64,000 nt of DNA, taken from Liolophura sinensis. Lineage: Eukaryota; Mollusca; Polyplacophora; Chitonida; Chitonidae. Position numbers and translations under genes: made by a program. Under the pieces are notes generated by a model, which was given only the letters and a program-made list of their open reading frames with translations, was not told the DNA's origin and did no database searches. Below, piece by piece: positions 29,255 through 42,100 of this stretch (positions are counted from its first letter, which is position 1; every line of letters begins with the position of its first letter). The DNA is taken from the NCBI RefSeq assembly GCF_032854445.1, contig NC_088303.1, positions 17,119,501 through 17,183,500 of the forward strand. Direction: 5' to 3'.

Positions 29255-30832
29255 ATGTCGGACACGCGGCACAGTTCAGATTCCGATTCCACCTTGGACG
29301 ACATTCTACCCGTAAAACGAACCAAATATAATACAGGAGCCGCCACTTACAAAAGGAAATTCAATAGAGAATGGATCAAGAAATATCCATTCATCAGCGC
29401 TGTGGAAGGTGACAGCTCTAAGTTTTACTGCAATATTTGTACTCGAAATTTGTCCTGTTCCGATCAAGGGGAAACTGATGTAAAACGTCACATCAGCAGT
29501 GATACCCATCAGCAATTTGTGAAGACGAAGAGCAAACAACCTACAATTTCCAGTATGTTTGCTGGCCAGTCATCTGACCTGAATACCAAGGTGATTTTTA
29601 ATTCTAATCTTTTGAAGCTTTATTTTTTCGTTGTTTTTCAATACCTCTGTTATCGATAGGCCATTATCATATTATATATTAACTTGAGCAATCGCATCGA
29701 AGGTATTATCTACCCTTGAAGTACCGGTGCTGTACATTATTATCGTTAGATATCAGTATGAACGTACAGTTAGGGGCCTACCGATAAATTACGTTGACTG
29801 CCGAGTGTTGAGAAGGACATTAGTAGGTTTATCTATTATTTGTTTGTTTTTGCGATGTATCTCCCTTATTAAAACCATTATGTAATGATTCTCACACTCA
29901 CCTACTACCCTCGAAAACAAAACAACGCTTTTCATTAAGACCATTCCGTGCCCGAGCGGTTACCGTGCAACGCACAATGATCGCTGAAGGCGCACACCAA
30001 TGAGGTTGTGAGTTCATATTCAGTTCCCGTTGACTTTGTCTCCAGCTTTACGTGCGAATTAAGGTTTTCCAGCAACCTGCAGGAGGTCGCGGGTTCCTGC
30101 CGGGCACCGCCCGGTTTCCTGCCACATTAACGCTGTCATATGAGTGAAATAATCTGGAGCACGGCGTAAAACTCCAATCAATCAAACAATCATTAAAACC
30201 ATGGACATGCTATTATTGTTTTCATGTAAGTGCTGTGCTTTTTCAAATATCAGTGTATTTTTATATTACAGGTGATTCGTGCAGAAGTTAAGATGGCAAC
30301 TCTGTTGGCCAATCAAAACATTCCCTTGACATTCTCAAATCATTTAAGTCCGCTTTTCTCAGATATGTTCCCCGATTCTCAAATTGCGAAGAAGTATGCA
30401 TCAGCAGCAACAAAATCAACGTGTATGATAAACGGTTCCATCGCACCTTATTTTCTGAGGGAACTTGTTGGTGTCATGAAGGACAACCCTTATTCGCTAC
30501 TTACGGATGGCTCCAATGATGTAGGTTTAGACAAAATGAATCCCGTAACAGTGCGGATTTTTGATGTGAGCTGCGGCTGAGTGGAAAGCCGATTTTTGGA
30601 CATGTGTGTCACTAAAGGAAGAGATTCAGCGACCGCTCAAGCGATATTCAATAAAATCGACCAGGTTCTAAACTCAAATGGAATCCCGTGGATCAACTGT
30701 GTTGGCTTTGGTGTCGACAACACCAGTGTTAATCTTGGGGTTAGGAACTCTATATTTACAAGGGTAAAACAACAAAACGCTGATTGTTATTTCATGGGGT
30801 GCCCATGTCATCTTGTGCACAATGTGGTCTAG
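29255..30832 (+). pseudogene. hAT-transposase-like gene with BED-type finger, spliced, with in-frame stop
   Basis: Exon 1 (29255-29590, 112 codons) and exon 2 (from 30272) are joined by a GT-AG intron, in frame (NTK/VIRAEVK). Residues about 55-95 hold a BED-like zinc finger: FYCNICTRNL with CxxC and KRHISSDTH with paired His. Exon 2 resembles the N-terminal half of hAT-superfamily transposases (FPDSQIAKKYASAATKST, YSLLTDGSND, NCVGFGVDNTSVNLGVRNSI, YFMGCPCHLVHN). A TGA at 30578-30580 interrupts the frame after DVSCG; the same frame continues to TAG at 30830-30832. The C-terminal dimerisation region is missing. The intron contains a SINE-1 copy. This is most likely a decayed transposon or failed domesticate; the N-terminal exon alone could still give a BED-finger protein. 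Superfamily call is from motif memory. Confidence 0.75.
29945..30189 (+). repeat. SINE-1, old copy in the hAT-like intron
   Basis: Diverged head (CCGTGCCCGAGCGGTTACCG), B box TGAGTTCATATTC, and tail GAGCACGGCGTAAAACTCCA. Flanks TCATTAAGACCAT (29932-29944) and TCATTAAAACCAT (30190-30202) are a 13-bp target-site duplication with one mismatch. Confidence 0.85.
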
Positions 30833-33060
30833 TTCTAGTTCATTCTCTGACTTTTCTGGTTTTGACGTTGAGGATATGTGCATTGATGTCTTTTATTATT
30901 TTGACAAAAGTACGTTATGGATTTTAGTAAGTGTTGAGTTGTGATGTTGGGAACCAGGCTGATCATGGATATGCCAGTAGGTTTGTCAGGCGTGTTCACA
31001 CAATCATGACATATATTTTCTCATTACTGCAAGTATGTCGGAACTAAGCAACGCTCTCCTGATGTTTTAGCAATGTAACTGTTTACGTACATGTTCGCCC
31101 CTGACTCATTCTGAGCCACAGCTGTTTATCTATACGCACGGCTCTGTAATCTTCTCTGCCATCTCCATGTGGACGGGAAATCGATGTCGCGCATGTCTCT
31201 TGTGCCGTTTCCGTTGCGACGCGTGTCGTAGTTTGGAGTTCTAACAGGTGGTTTATAGCACATAAAGATCACGTGTCTCATATAACCAGTAGACCTGGTC
31301 CAAGGCGATTTTCAAGGAGGTGAAGACGTATGATTAAAAGTGAGGAGTTGTGCGTGTTGTATTTGTTGCATTGTCAGTCAGCGTTAACGTACTGAGGTGA
31401 GTATATCCGTACGCTGTTAAAGACCGCCCGTAGTGGATTTCCTGCATTAATAAGTTAGACATCGGGCAGTCAATAAATCAATAGTGATAGTTTACTAACT
31501 GCATATGTGAACAAGTTACTTGTTTCAAGTACGGCGCAGTGTGATGGGCCTTGTAAGTATCAACCAGCAAGTTACGTTATACTTTTTGGGCCGTATGGAC
31601 AACAGATAGATGTTAGGGCTTTAATGCAAGCACGGGTGGTTTGATAAAGTTCTGGCGCTAAAAAGATGAGATGCTAGTTTAGCTAGGTTCATGCAGTCTA
31701 CAGAAATATATAGGCCTACATGGGCTAAATGTTTTGGGAAAATTTCGGCTAATGTGTATACCCTTCTTTTCCAACAGCTTCTATAGCCAGACTTAGTCAC
31801 GTGGTTAATGGACATAATTATCTAATAGCCTGTTGGTATATTATCAATAATTGCTCGGCTAAGTTGATTCTACAATTTAGAGCCAGCATAAAAAGCCATA
31901 AATACAGGCCTAGAGCCAAAGAAATGCAAGTTGTTAACTTTTTCAGTCATTCCGATTTCGTGATTTTAGCATTTTATTATATTCGGAAGATTTCCGAGTA
32001 TCAGGGAAGTAAGGAGACTTTGGAGACAACAAATAACCCAAGATGACCGCCATTGTTCATACCCAAAGACCAAAGATCGCATACATATCGTAAGGTCTAT
32101 GAAACAATAGTAAAGTAGGTTATGGTGTATATATAGCTTGTTCAGTGGGTAAAACAATTAGGCTACACTGTTCAAGGTGATAGGTTTTCACCGCAACATC
32201 AGTGTTAAATATACCATTTTTCCAGTAGACCAGTCCTATTAATTTCTATCGAAAGGCGTACTTCATAAATCAGTGTTTCCTCCATCCATATGGCAGCTCG
32301 CCACATGCATGTATGGGATACATCAACTCACACAAATTTGACTCAATAACTTTTATAGAAACAGATCAAGTCTTATACGGTATAGACGCGGGACGTGAGG
32401 TGGAAATAGATTTATCACTGACATACTGCCTGTTTTTAATAATATTTTGCAAGACTGTTGACATACCTAACATGATATTGATCGTGTCGCCCGTTTAACG
32501 CTGCTAGTCACAGCTGTTTATTCACGCCGCCAGTTAGTTTCACATGCACCGACATATTTCACCGCTGTCATACATTAGTATATTGTAGGCCCCACTGCTG
32601 AAAATATTGCGTGCTAAGATACTCGGACTAACGCTTAACGTTTGTGTATGCATTTTGAATGATGTCATCCCGAACACAGAACTAGACGCGGGAAAATGTT
32701 CCCCAAAGTTTACTCACAGTCTTCCATATTACGCTATAAACTTTGCACTTTAGCTTTCAAGACTTTTTATGTTGTTCGATGGAACATCGTATATGAGAAT
32801 CATTTTTAAAACACTATTTTGGAGTCATGTATATGGAACATTTTGCTCCACTTGTTTCAAACAGGCTGGCGAATAATTGCTAAAATGTAACGTAACATTT
32901 TAGTCAGTTAATTACACGAGTGTCATCAGAAGTCTTATTCGTACGACAAAAATTCCGGTACAATCATCATAACGGAATTTTCGTGGAGTTTATCTTTTCA
33001 TTTAAAATGGTAAGACTAAAACAGCTTACACATTAAGGTAGATTATACGGGTTATACACA
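30833..33060. other. Intergenic, no gene recognised
   Basis: 2.2 kb with only short open frames. No domain, RNA gene or repeat is supportable. Confidence 0.5.
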
Positions 33061-33325
33061 ATGCTTGAGTTCAGCATGAAGGAGATAGTGCAACGACTGG
33101 TTGATCCGTATCAGTATAATGGCTCGGGCGGGGCGACTTACTTGCCTTGTGTAAGTCGTCTCAGTGAAGCAACACTAAATAAAAGAGCGATGGAAATCCG
33201 TCCTGCAACAAGGAGGCACATTACACGTACATGCACCCTAATGATTCCTTCGTCGTCATATGACTGAAAAATTGTTGAGTACGACGTTAAACCCCAAGCA
33301 CTCACTCACTCACTCACAACGCTTG
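33061..33325 (+). repeat. SINE-2, full copy
   Basis: Begins near ATGCTTGAGTTCAGCATGAA, body with GGCTCGGGCGGGGCGACTTA and GAAATCCGTCCTGCAACAAG, then CGTCATATGACTGAAAAATT, GTTGAGTACGACGTTAAACC and a (CACT)n tail. A second complete copy in reverse orientation at 53943-54178 defines the family. The 3' end resembles that of SINE-1, but the body is unrelated. Confidence 0.85.
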
Positions 33326-34224
33326 AACTATTCACCTCTCACTGACAGACACGCCGACTGGTCACGTGTCTATGGTTTTCCATATGAACAACTCAGATTC
33401 ACAGCTTCAGTTTTCTTTGGGATGGTTACGCTGTGCGAAATTGGCAATTTTTTTCTAAAATTTCCGCATTTTGATCAGAAACGCAGTATAACAAGTCAAA
33501 AGCCCAATTGCCATACATGCAGTATCTTCGGATGACCACAACACCCGAACTGTATGGTTCATGGTTAGTTATAAAGCAGCTAGTTACACGTATAAGGAAA
33601 CCTTGTAGAACATGGCATGGATGGAAAGACACATTACAACAGATTGTAATTATGAGTTCCTTCAAATGTGTGTAAACCTCTTCATACGAAGGTGTATGAG
33701 ATTATTACAGGAGGTTGAAAGCTGTATCTCTACAGGATTGAAAAGATCAATGAACTATCTTCAACATTCATCGCTAAATCTCACGAGCTCTGTGGAAAAT
33801 ATGACCAGCATTGGATTCGCTTCTCTGCTGGCACACACCAATATATGGCATTGGATTGGCGTGTTGTATGAAACAAATTACGAGATTCCTCAAAGGATTG
33901 AACAGACCTTTACAATCAGCTATAATTCCCTTCAATCGATAAGATTTCATCGTGCTATTTGATTGGTGAGCAGGAACTAATTACTATAAAGTTGAATGGG
34001 ATAGGCGCGCTCTGACACGAAGAACACTCGAGGCGGCAGGAAGAAATCTTGGACCAGACCTCTCCACAAAGGTCCGACCGAACCGTATTCAATTATCTCT
34101 CATTCTAATGTCATTTTCTGTTTGCCTTTAAAGGTATTTGTGAATGCTGTGCGTATAATGACCACTCGTGTTATTGCCAGTCACCTGCAACCCCAGTTTA
34201 TATATATAATATATAACAAGCTGT
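33326..34224. other. Intergenic; one unassigned 116-codon open frame
   Basis: 33612-33962 (+) is open for 116 codons (starts MAWMERHITTDCNYEFLQMC). It has no recognisable domain or signal peptide and no splice context that convinces me. Probably not a gene. Confidence 0.4.
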
Positions 34225-34475
34225 AGAATGAGACATTGTTCGCTCAGTCGTGTACATCGTTGTATTTGCCGTAATCGATGGGTCCGTGATCAGTGAGGTC
34301 GCAGGTTCGAATCCTCTGCTTGCTAGTTTTGCTGCCACTTTAAGTAAGGAAGTTTGTCTGTATAACCACAGAGGAATGGTTATTTGCTTGTTTCCTGTGT
34401 TCATAAACCTGAAAGAAGTCATACAAGTGAAAAAATCTTGATTACGGTGCCAAACTCGAATCAAACAAATAACAA
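34225..34475 (+). repeat. tRNA-derived SINE, diverged
   Basis: B box GGTTCGAATCC and a tail CTTGATTACGGTGCCAAACT followed by CGAATCAAACAAATAA place it in or near the SINE-1 family; the middle is not alignable by eye. Confidence 0.65.
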
Positions 34476-35976
34476 ACAAAAATGTAGAAAGGAGACGTCA
34501 TGTCTGTGTTCGAACGAAACAGTTAGTGCCCGACAATTGTCTGCTTGCTTTGCTGTGGTTTATCATCCATTTAGTTCACCATGAATTCGTTCGTATCTTG
34601 ACGGCGAGTCCTTGTAGAAAGCCACTCACAGAAACGTTGTGTCTGACACCATACATGACCCTCAACCTATAGTCACAATATACTGACCTCTGTCTTGACT
34701 AGTGCTTGGTATGCCCCTAGGACAAACTACGGGCGTATCACGATTGTTTAAGACCTGGCACGACCCAGGTTGGAACTGGGGTCAAAGCGAATACAGATGT
34801 TCCCTTGTAACATTCATAAATAGCTTAAGCTGCCAAATAAACATGTACTCAATCGCAGGTTGGAGTGTGATTAGATACCCACAAGCTGAACGTGAGAAAT
34901 CGAAAATCCGATCGTGACTGACAAAATGAGGCTGTGTGTGCTAGAAAGATTCGCCAGTAAAAGCCGATAGTTTTTACGGCTCACGGCGGCTGAAGACGGC
35001 CATAACACGTTTAAACCTCGCATACATGCACTATTTCTTCTAAGTGGTGAGAAGACACTATCACATAGATCCGCACTTTTATTACACACCCGATGAAGAA
35101 AATCGAATCATCTGTTAGAATATTTACTAATTCTGGGCTTACACCGGTCATGGTAACCTGCACCTTATGAAGTCCTCGGGGATTTGAGAAGAGTCCGTTC
35201 CATCGACTTATAGCGAATCTACAGTGAGAGGTGGGCTGAATGGGGAAAGGGTGGGGGTGGGGGTGTACGGTTGGGATTGAGATATACATCGTTTTCTGTT
35301 CGATCGTCAACAGGACATAAGCCTTCGAAGAAGCCACGTAATCAGGTGGACATTCACGTCTGCTTAGATGATCTGGATAGAGGGGTATATCTAGTTTTCA
35401 AAAATCGGAGAGATATTAGCGGATATTTCTGCAGAAGATTGGGACACCGGACTGATGTGATAAATTAGCCCAGGTGCTGTCCGAAGTACACGTAACTATT
35501 TCATACCTTGTCCTATCGAACGAGTAACCCATCATCTATACAGCCTACAGTACCTGAGGTTGGCGCCTGAATGTTGTGAGCTATACGCACGCGTGATGGC
35601 GGGTACCAGATCAGCTGATTATAATCTCGACAAGAACGGCAGAATATTGGCCAAAAACAAAAGTGTGTGGCGAAGAAATGTCGGCTGTGATACATAACAC
35701 ATCTGAGGCAGTGGGTTTATCCTCTGGATATTTACTTGGATGCTGTTACGCCAACAGCTTGTGTGTCTAAGTGTCAACCTTGATGTGATTTCGCCCGCTG
35801 ATGACCAGTACAATTTCACATGCTTCGATTTACCGCGATCGTTAATCGAAAACAGGATAAAAGCTTTGAAATTCACAAGCACTGACATTATCACAGGACG
35901 AAATCGCAACTATATATAGTGTTTTTAGTTTTGTTTAAGCCCAGTTGATGTACCAGCCATTCTTTTTTTTTTACAG
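34476..35976. other. Spacer 5' of the CRAL-TRIO gene
   Basis: May contain untranslated upstream exon(s), since the first coding exon appears to start at a splice acceptor. The open frame 35271-35468 (+) has no recognised domain. Confidence 0.4.
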
Positions 35977-36012
35977 CCGATGATGTTGGGATAGAGGACA
36001 GGATGGTTGTAT

Positions 36013-36088
36013 AAGGTGCCGTGCACAAGGGATCAGTGAGCTGCAGGGATAAGGTGCTTTGGACAAGAGATCAGTGAGCTGCAGAGAT
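36013..36088 (+). repeat. 38-bp direct repeat in the CRAL-TRIO 5' leader
   Basis: Two copies of TAAGGTGC...ACAAG(G/A)GATCAGTGAGCTGCAG lie in tandem between the acceptor at 35971-35976 and the start codon at 36138. The leader also holds ATGATGTTGGGATAG, a four-codon upstream frame. Confidence 0.85.
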
Positions 36089-36137
36089 CCTCTGGGGCAG
36101 AATTCCATCGGCTTAGCAAGAACTGTGGGATACAGAG

Positions 36138-39100
36138 ATGTCCAACAAGGACAAGGACGGATTACTGGCCGATCTACGACGGCGGGTCCAGAAGATTCCG
36201 CCATTAAGTGATGAACCAGAGTTCTTACAATCGAATGAAACGTGAGTTTTAGCTTTAAAGTCTCTGAATAGGTTCGCTAATATGGTATTCCATGCCTTAT
36301 ATACAACACTGATAGCCCATAATTAATAGCGGAACCACTGTTTTGATTCAACTGTTTGATGCGCGAATATTTTATTATATTACACATACAATTTATGTGT
36401 GTAAATCCGAATTCAATTACATCAAAATATAAGCCATTTGGTAATGTGAGTAAATGTTAGTAGGAAATTTGAAAGTGTATTAGGTAATACAGGTGTAAAG
36501 TGATGTTAATTTGATAAAGTCGAAGTAGACAGTCTGTTAACCCAATAGCAAGTAAGAAGACCACATATAAATCATAGACTGAAATAATTCAAATGTTATA
36601 GAGCAGTCACAACCATCTTAATCCGGCATACAGAGCACACTGTCTTGATCTGCTGTGTATCTCGAGAGTTATCATTGTAACCTTTCACCCGTTAAGTATT
36701 CCTCCCGTGTTTTATAAAAACTATTTTTATATTCCAAATATAAGAAAGAGGGTATAAATCAAAGATCAGACACCGTGTGTCTGTAATAGCAGTGATGTAG
36801 TAACAGTTTCAGATGTAAGCCTATTATATACCTGTGAGAGAGTACACTGTTTATTCGTAAAATGCGATCTCCATCACTGGTCAGTTCCATATCGGAGCAG
36901 TGGCCAGGAAGTCTTCATGAAAGTTTCTTGTTGTTGCCTTTAAAGCTCGCATAATCTGGTAGGAAAAAGAAAGATATGTAATACACTTACAACATAGAGA
37001 GTAATACCAGAGCAGCGAGGACAGTATTGATAACTGGTCACAGGTATAACCGGTTGAAGACTGCCTCTTCTCAATCTACTTGAGTAATGGTTTTATTTCA
37101 GCCGTTCATGTAAATAATTAACCAGTAGTAACTCACACGTTCATTAAAAAAAAAAACAAACATTTAACATACAATAACATTAAAACAATACAAAGGGACC
37201 AGGCGCACAAATGCCCATTCATATTTATTTACATTATATCTAAAACTTGATTATGCCTGTTTACGGTCACCACATTACTGTATTGATATCGAATCCTTTA
37301 GCCTAATAAGCGCGGAGCACCGTTATCAGACATATTAGTATTTGAAGGGCATTTGGATATGAAACGTGACATGCGTATAATGTTGTACCGACAACTGCAT
37401 TATCCACTCTACTCACCGCGGGAGGAATCTAGCTTCATAATGTCATGTACATACCCCAAGTCGCACAGCCTGTCGGATTATTTGTGCCATGAATGATACC
37501 GAAAGTATCTTGTAATTAACGTCCCTACATTCATAAAGCCATGGTGGCGTGTAAATTGCTACTATTTATGCATTTACTTGAACAGTTAAAATAAAACCCT
37601 GACTGAGGTAAACGGACAAGAGGTCGCCTTTCAGTGGTTGCGTGTGACCTTTTGCCAACTATCACACTGTCGTTGCTGCTCTGCTTTTACTCTCTCCGCT
37701 GTACGTGTTTCATTATATTATATCATCCGTATACACACCCCAACCATCACAGCTTTAGGACCCATTTTCACAAAGATAATCGCACATATGGGAAATGGTA
37801 CGGTAATAGTGACGTACAAACTATCGTACGAAATATGCACGCTAAAAATGTCGTATGCCGCTTTGGAAACTGGGTCCTGATGCCTAGTTTAGCACATGAG
37901 CACACGTTATAACGGAACGCGTTGGCTAACAATCTCAAGCGGCACCTGTCACTGTTGTTACCATGGATCATTCTGTGACCAGCGGCGCCTGTCACTGTTG
38001 TTACCATGGACCATCCTGTGACCAACGGCGCCTGTCACTGTTACCATGGACCATTCTGTGACCAGCGGCGCCTGTCACTGTTACCATGGACCATTCTGTG
38101 ACCAGCGGCGCCTGTCACTGTTGTTACCATGGACCATCCTGTGACCAACGGCGCCTGTCACTGTTACCATGGACCATTCTGTGACCAGCGGCGCCTGTCA
38201 CTGTTACCATGGACCATTCTGTGATAAGCGGCGCCTGTCACTGTTGTTACCGTGGACCATCCTGTGACCAGCGGCGCCTGTCACTGTGGTTACCTACGTT
38301 CAATCATTGCAAAGAAGATTAATGTGGACTACACATATATGAACACACAGAGCATACATGGTAATTCACAATTCAAAAGTGACAAGCCCAGACTTATGTA
38401 TTGCCTGATAAGTAAACAGAGATGAAGATGAAGATGAAGAACAGTTGACAACTGAGATACATGGATGTGGATATAGGCTGCGTTGTGATAGATTACGTCG
38501 TGTGCATATCATCTGGTGATTGCACTGATTTTTATTACGTATGTTGACAACAATAGTCATGACTTTTCGCAGCGGTGTAGCAGCCGTACGATGTCTGTTG
38601 GGACGATGCCCAGTTTATGTTTAAGATATCCACCTGATCATGAGAATAAACGCCGATTGCTAGCTAAACCCTGTCATGATTTTTTTCTACAATAGCTTGC
38701 TTTATTAGTCTCAAACTAAATATTACATCCTTTGCTAATATACGAAAAAAACACTGAAGCATTAAATGCTACATAAGTTAAACACTTAACTTATATAAAA
38801 ATAAAGACAAATGAGAAATGTTATATTCAAATGCATTAAAATTATTCCATAATATAAGCAAAATGAAATGTTGAGGCATGTATTTATTTCCCTTGTGCTG
38901 GTTACAATGTTCTTTACTTCTTCGTGTGAAATTTTTGAGAATGACGTTAAACATCATTCAAATAAATAAATAAATAACTTCAAGCCAAACAACTGGCACG
39001 TTTTACGGTAGCGAGATTAGAACTAGCATAATTCTAGCGCTAGCCCTAACAGTTTAGCTCTACCAACTCTCCATACATATTTTTAACCTGGTCGAAGCTG

Positions 39101-42100
39101 AGATATCGCACTGAAGCGCTTGTAGTGCACCATTAAAGTTATGCTCTGAGTGCTTCTACATTTATTCTTAAACCTAGCCCTAAAACTGTGCTAGCTTAAC
39201 TCCATTGAGCTTGGATTCTTAAATAGCCGTTTAGCTAATAAAAATTGCAGACAGCAGAAAACATTATGAATAATCAGTTTGTAATTTATTTCCTCTCCAT
39301 ACCTGACAGACTACTACGGTATCTGAAGGCGCGTGACTGGGATGTAGACGAGGCAGAGAAGGCGGTAGAGGGCACTGTGGAATACAGGCGATCGACGCGC
39401 CCCCTTCAGGTCGAGTGTCACTGGTGCCATGACAGACCCGGCTTCCATTCCATGGTAACTCATTCTGACTCACTTTGGAAATCATTTATTTATGGAATAC
39501 ATATCTGATAACCCTACAGATATCGCGATTCATTATCTAACTGTATACCGTGATGCGTGCTCATATGTTTTGACGATGTTCAGGTTTAGGTTACAAGAGG
39601 AAGAAAACATTTACAGCACTTGATGAAATCAAAGCATGTTTCCAAATATGCGACAGACTTTCTTATGTACAAATCTGTACCGACTTTTATAAGTTAACTA
39701 GTATTAAGTTAAACCAGCAAATTCAGCTCTATGTCACTCATGCCACAACAAAACCAGGTATAGGCCTACAGCTCAGCTCACTGTGTCCGGCAATGGTTTC
39801 CATGAAATATGATAACTTTGTATTATAAAGTCTCAGAGCTTTATTTTTATTTTTGTGTTCACGTGTCTGAACCATGCATTTGTTGTTGATGTCTTGACAG
39901 AGACAGGTGGGCTTTGATGAACTCGGTCGGCCTGTGATCTATTCCTGTTTCGCCCAGGCCACAACTCATAAAAATAAGGTGGACGACTGTGTGCGCCACG
40001 TGACTTATTTGATAGAGAACGCCAAGCTGACCATGAAGCCAGGCATTTCCACCTGGGTCTTTGTAATTGACTGCACAGGTAAGGTAAATGGTACGCTTCT
40101 TATCTGAGATCTCTCATTGTATAGCTTACACGAATCCGTAAAATAATACCATATTCCACTCAGCTTGATTTGTAGATCTGTCTGTGAATTTGTCAAATTC
40201 ATCAATCAAAAAGACCCTTTTCCATTACATATTTTAATAAAAGTTTAATAGAAAATGTAAAATTGCATGACGGTGAAGTCGTGCAAAAAACTGAACAGTG
40301 ATTTTTCTTGAGCATATATACATATACAGAACTCATGGTAAGTTAACATACATGTAGGCACTCAATATCAGGGGGGTATTTTGCACGAAACTGTCTAAAT
40401 GTCATACCTTCTGTGGCTCTGTTGCCACGTTCCCTCCGGCACACCAATTATATGAGATCAGTGCTTGTCCACTCCGCCTAGACCGGTAATGACCAACCTC
40501 GTCGTGGAGATATTGGCCGAAGGGTGCATGCACTGGAAAATCAAGAATTGATTGCCAAAAAGTCAGTGGCAACTCATAGTAGACAAGTCAGTTCTCATAA
40601 ATGCTTGGTTTTGCGTTACTTTTATCCCTGCAGTCTCTCATCTTGCAGAGTATACATTTATCTTGGCTCTGTATACCAATGCTGTGTAGGCTGGATGATT
40701 CATTTACTGACGCATTTTGTACTCTTTTGGTGGGAAGGTTAGAACGTTGTTAAATCTCGGTGAAATGTAGTTTTACATGGAATAAGGCCCAGCTGATAAA
40801 TATAAGAAAAACAATTATGGTAGTCATTTGTTGCCCTTCGGAGAAGAAATTTAAATCACACATTGCGAACATTGCCAAGACCTACAGGACAAGAATGGTG
40901 TAAACCACAAATTGCCAAGGCCTACACTTAAGCTCCACCAGGACAAGAATGGTATAAATCAAACATTGTCAAGACCTACACTTACGAACTACCAGGACAA
41001 GAATGGTATAAATCAAACATTGTCAAGACCTACACTTACGAACTACCAGGATAAGAATGTTGAAAATCACACGTTGCCAAGGCCTACATTTAAGAACTAA
41101 CAGGACAAGAGTGGTATAAATCACACATTGTCAAGGCCTACACTTACGAACTACCAAGACAAGAATGTTGAAAGTCACACGTTGCCAAGGCCTACATTTA
41201 AGAACTAACAGGACAAGAATGGTATAAATCACACATTGTCAAGACCTACACTTACGAAGTACCATGACAAGAATGTTGAAAGTCATACGTTGCCAAGGCC
41301 TACATTTAAGAACTAACAGGACAAGAATGGTATAAATCACACATTGTCAAGACCTACACTTACGAACTACCAGGACAAGAATGTCGAAAGTCACACATTG
41401 CCAAGGCCTACACTTAAGAAATAACAGGACAAGAATGGCATAAATCACACATTGTCAAGTCCTACACTTACGAACTACCAAGACAAGAATGGTGAAAATC
41501 ACACATTGCCAAGGCCTACACTTAAGATCTCACAGGACAAGAATGGTGAAAGTCACACACTGACAACATTGCCAAGACTTACACTTAAGAACTATCAAGG
41601 CAGGAATGACGCAAATACCACACTGCGAACATTGTCAAGGTTTACGCCTAAGAACCATGACAAGGATGGTGAAAATCACACACTGACAACATTTCCAATA
41701 CTTACACTGAAAGAACTATCAGAACAAGACCTAGAAGATCAAACATTGACAACATTACCAATATAAGAAAAGACTTAAAGCACAGAGTGATGACAGTGTG
41801 ATAACTGGCAAATGGTCACAGGTAACCTGTTATATACGGCCTGTTGTCAGTTTAGCTGTGTTAGGATTTATTTTAGCTGTTCATATAAATGCATAAATAG
41901 CAACAAATTATACACCTTCACTGGAACATTGTCATCTTTTCGACATTAGACAAACTTTTTCGTTTTTCTATTTTTCATTTTTAACCCATGAGAAAGTTTA
42001 TTGCGTAATCTGTGTGTCTGTCCTTGAAGGTTCGCCGATAGTTTGTATGTTGAAGAACTGACTCTTGTGTTGTTCACCTGATGGTTTGTGTGTATGTTGT

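Noticed and set aside
33612-33962. 116-codon open frame
   Set aside because: No recognisable domain, signal peptide or splice context; such length is expected by chance in 64 kb.
41452-41766. 104-codon open frame as a repeat-protein gene
   Set aside because: It arises from the 54-bp unit being a multiple of 3, inside an intron with stops in neighbouring units.
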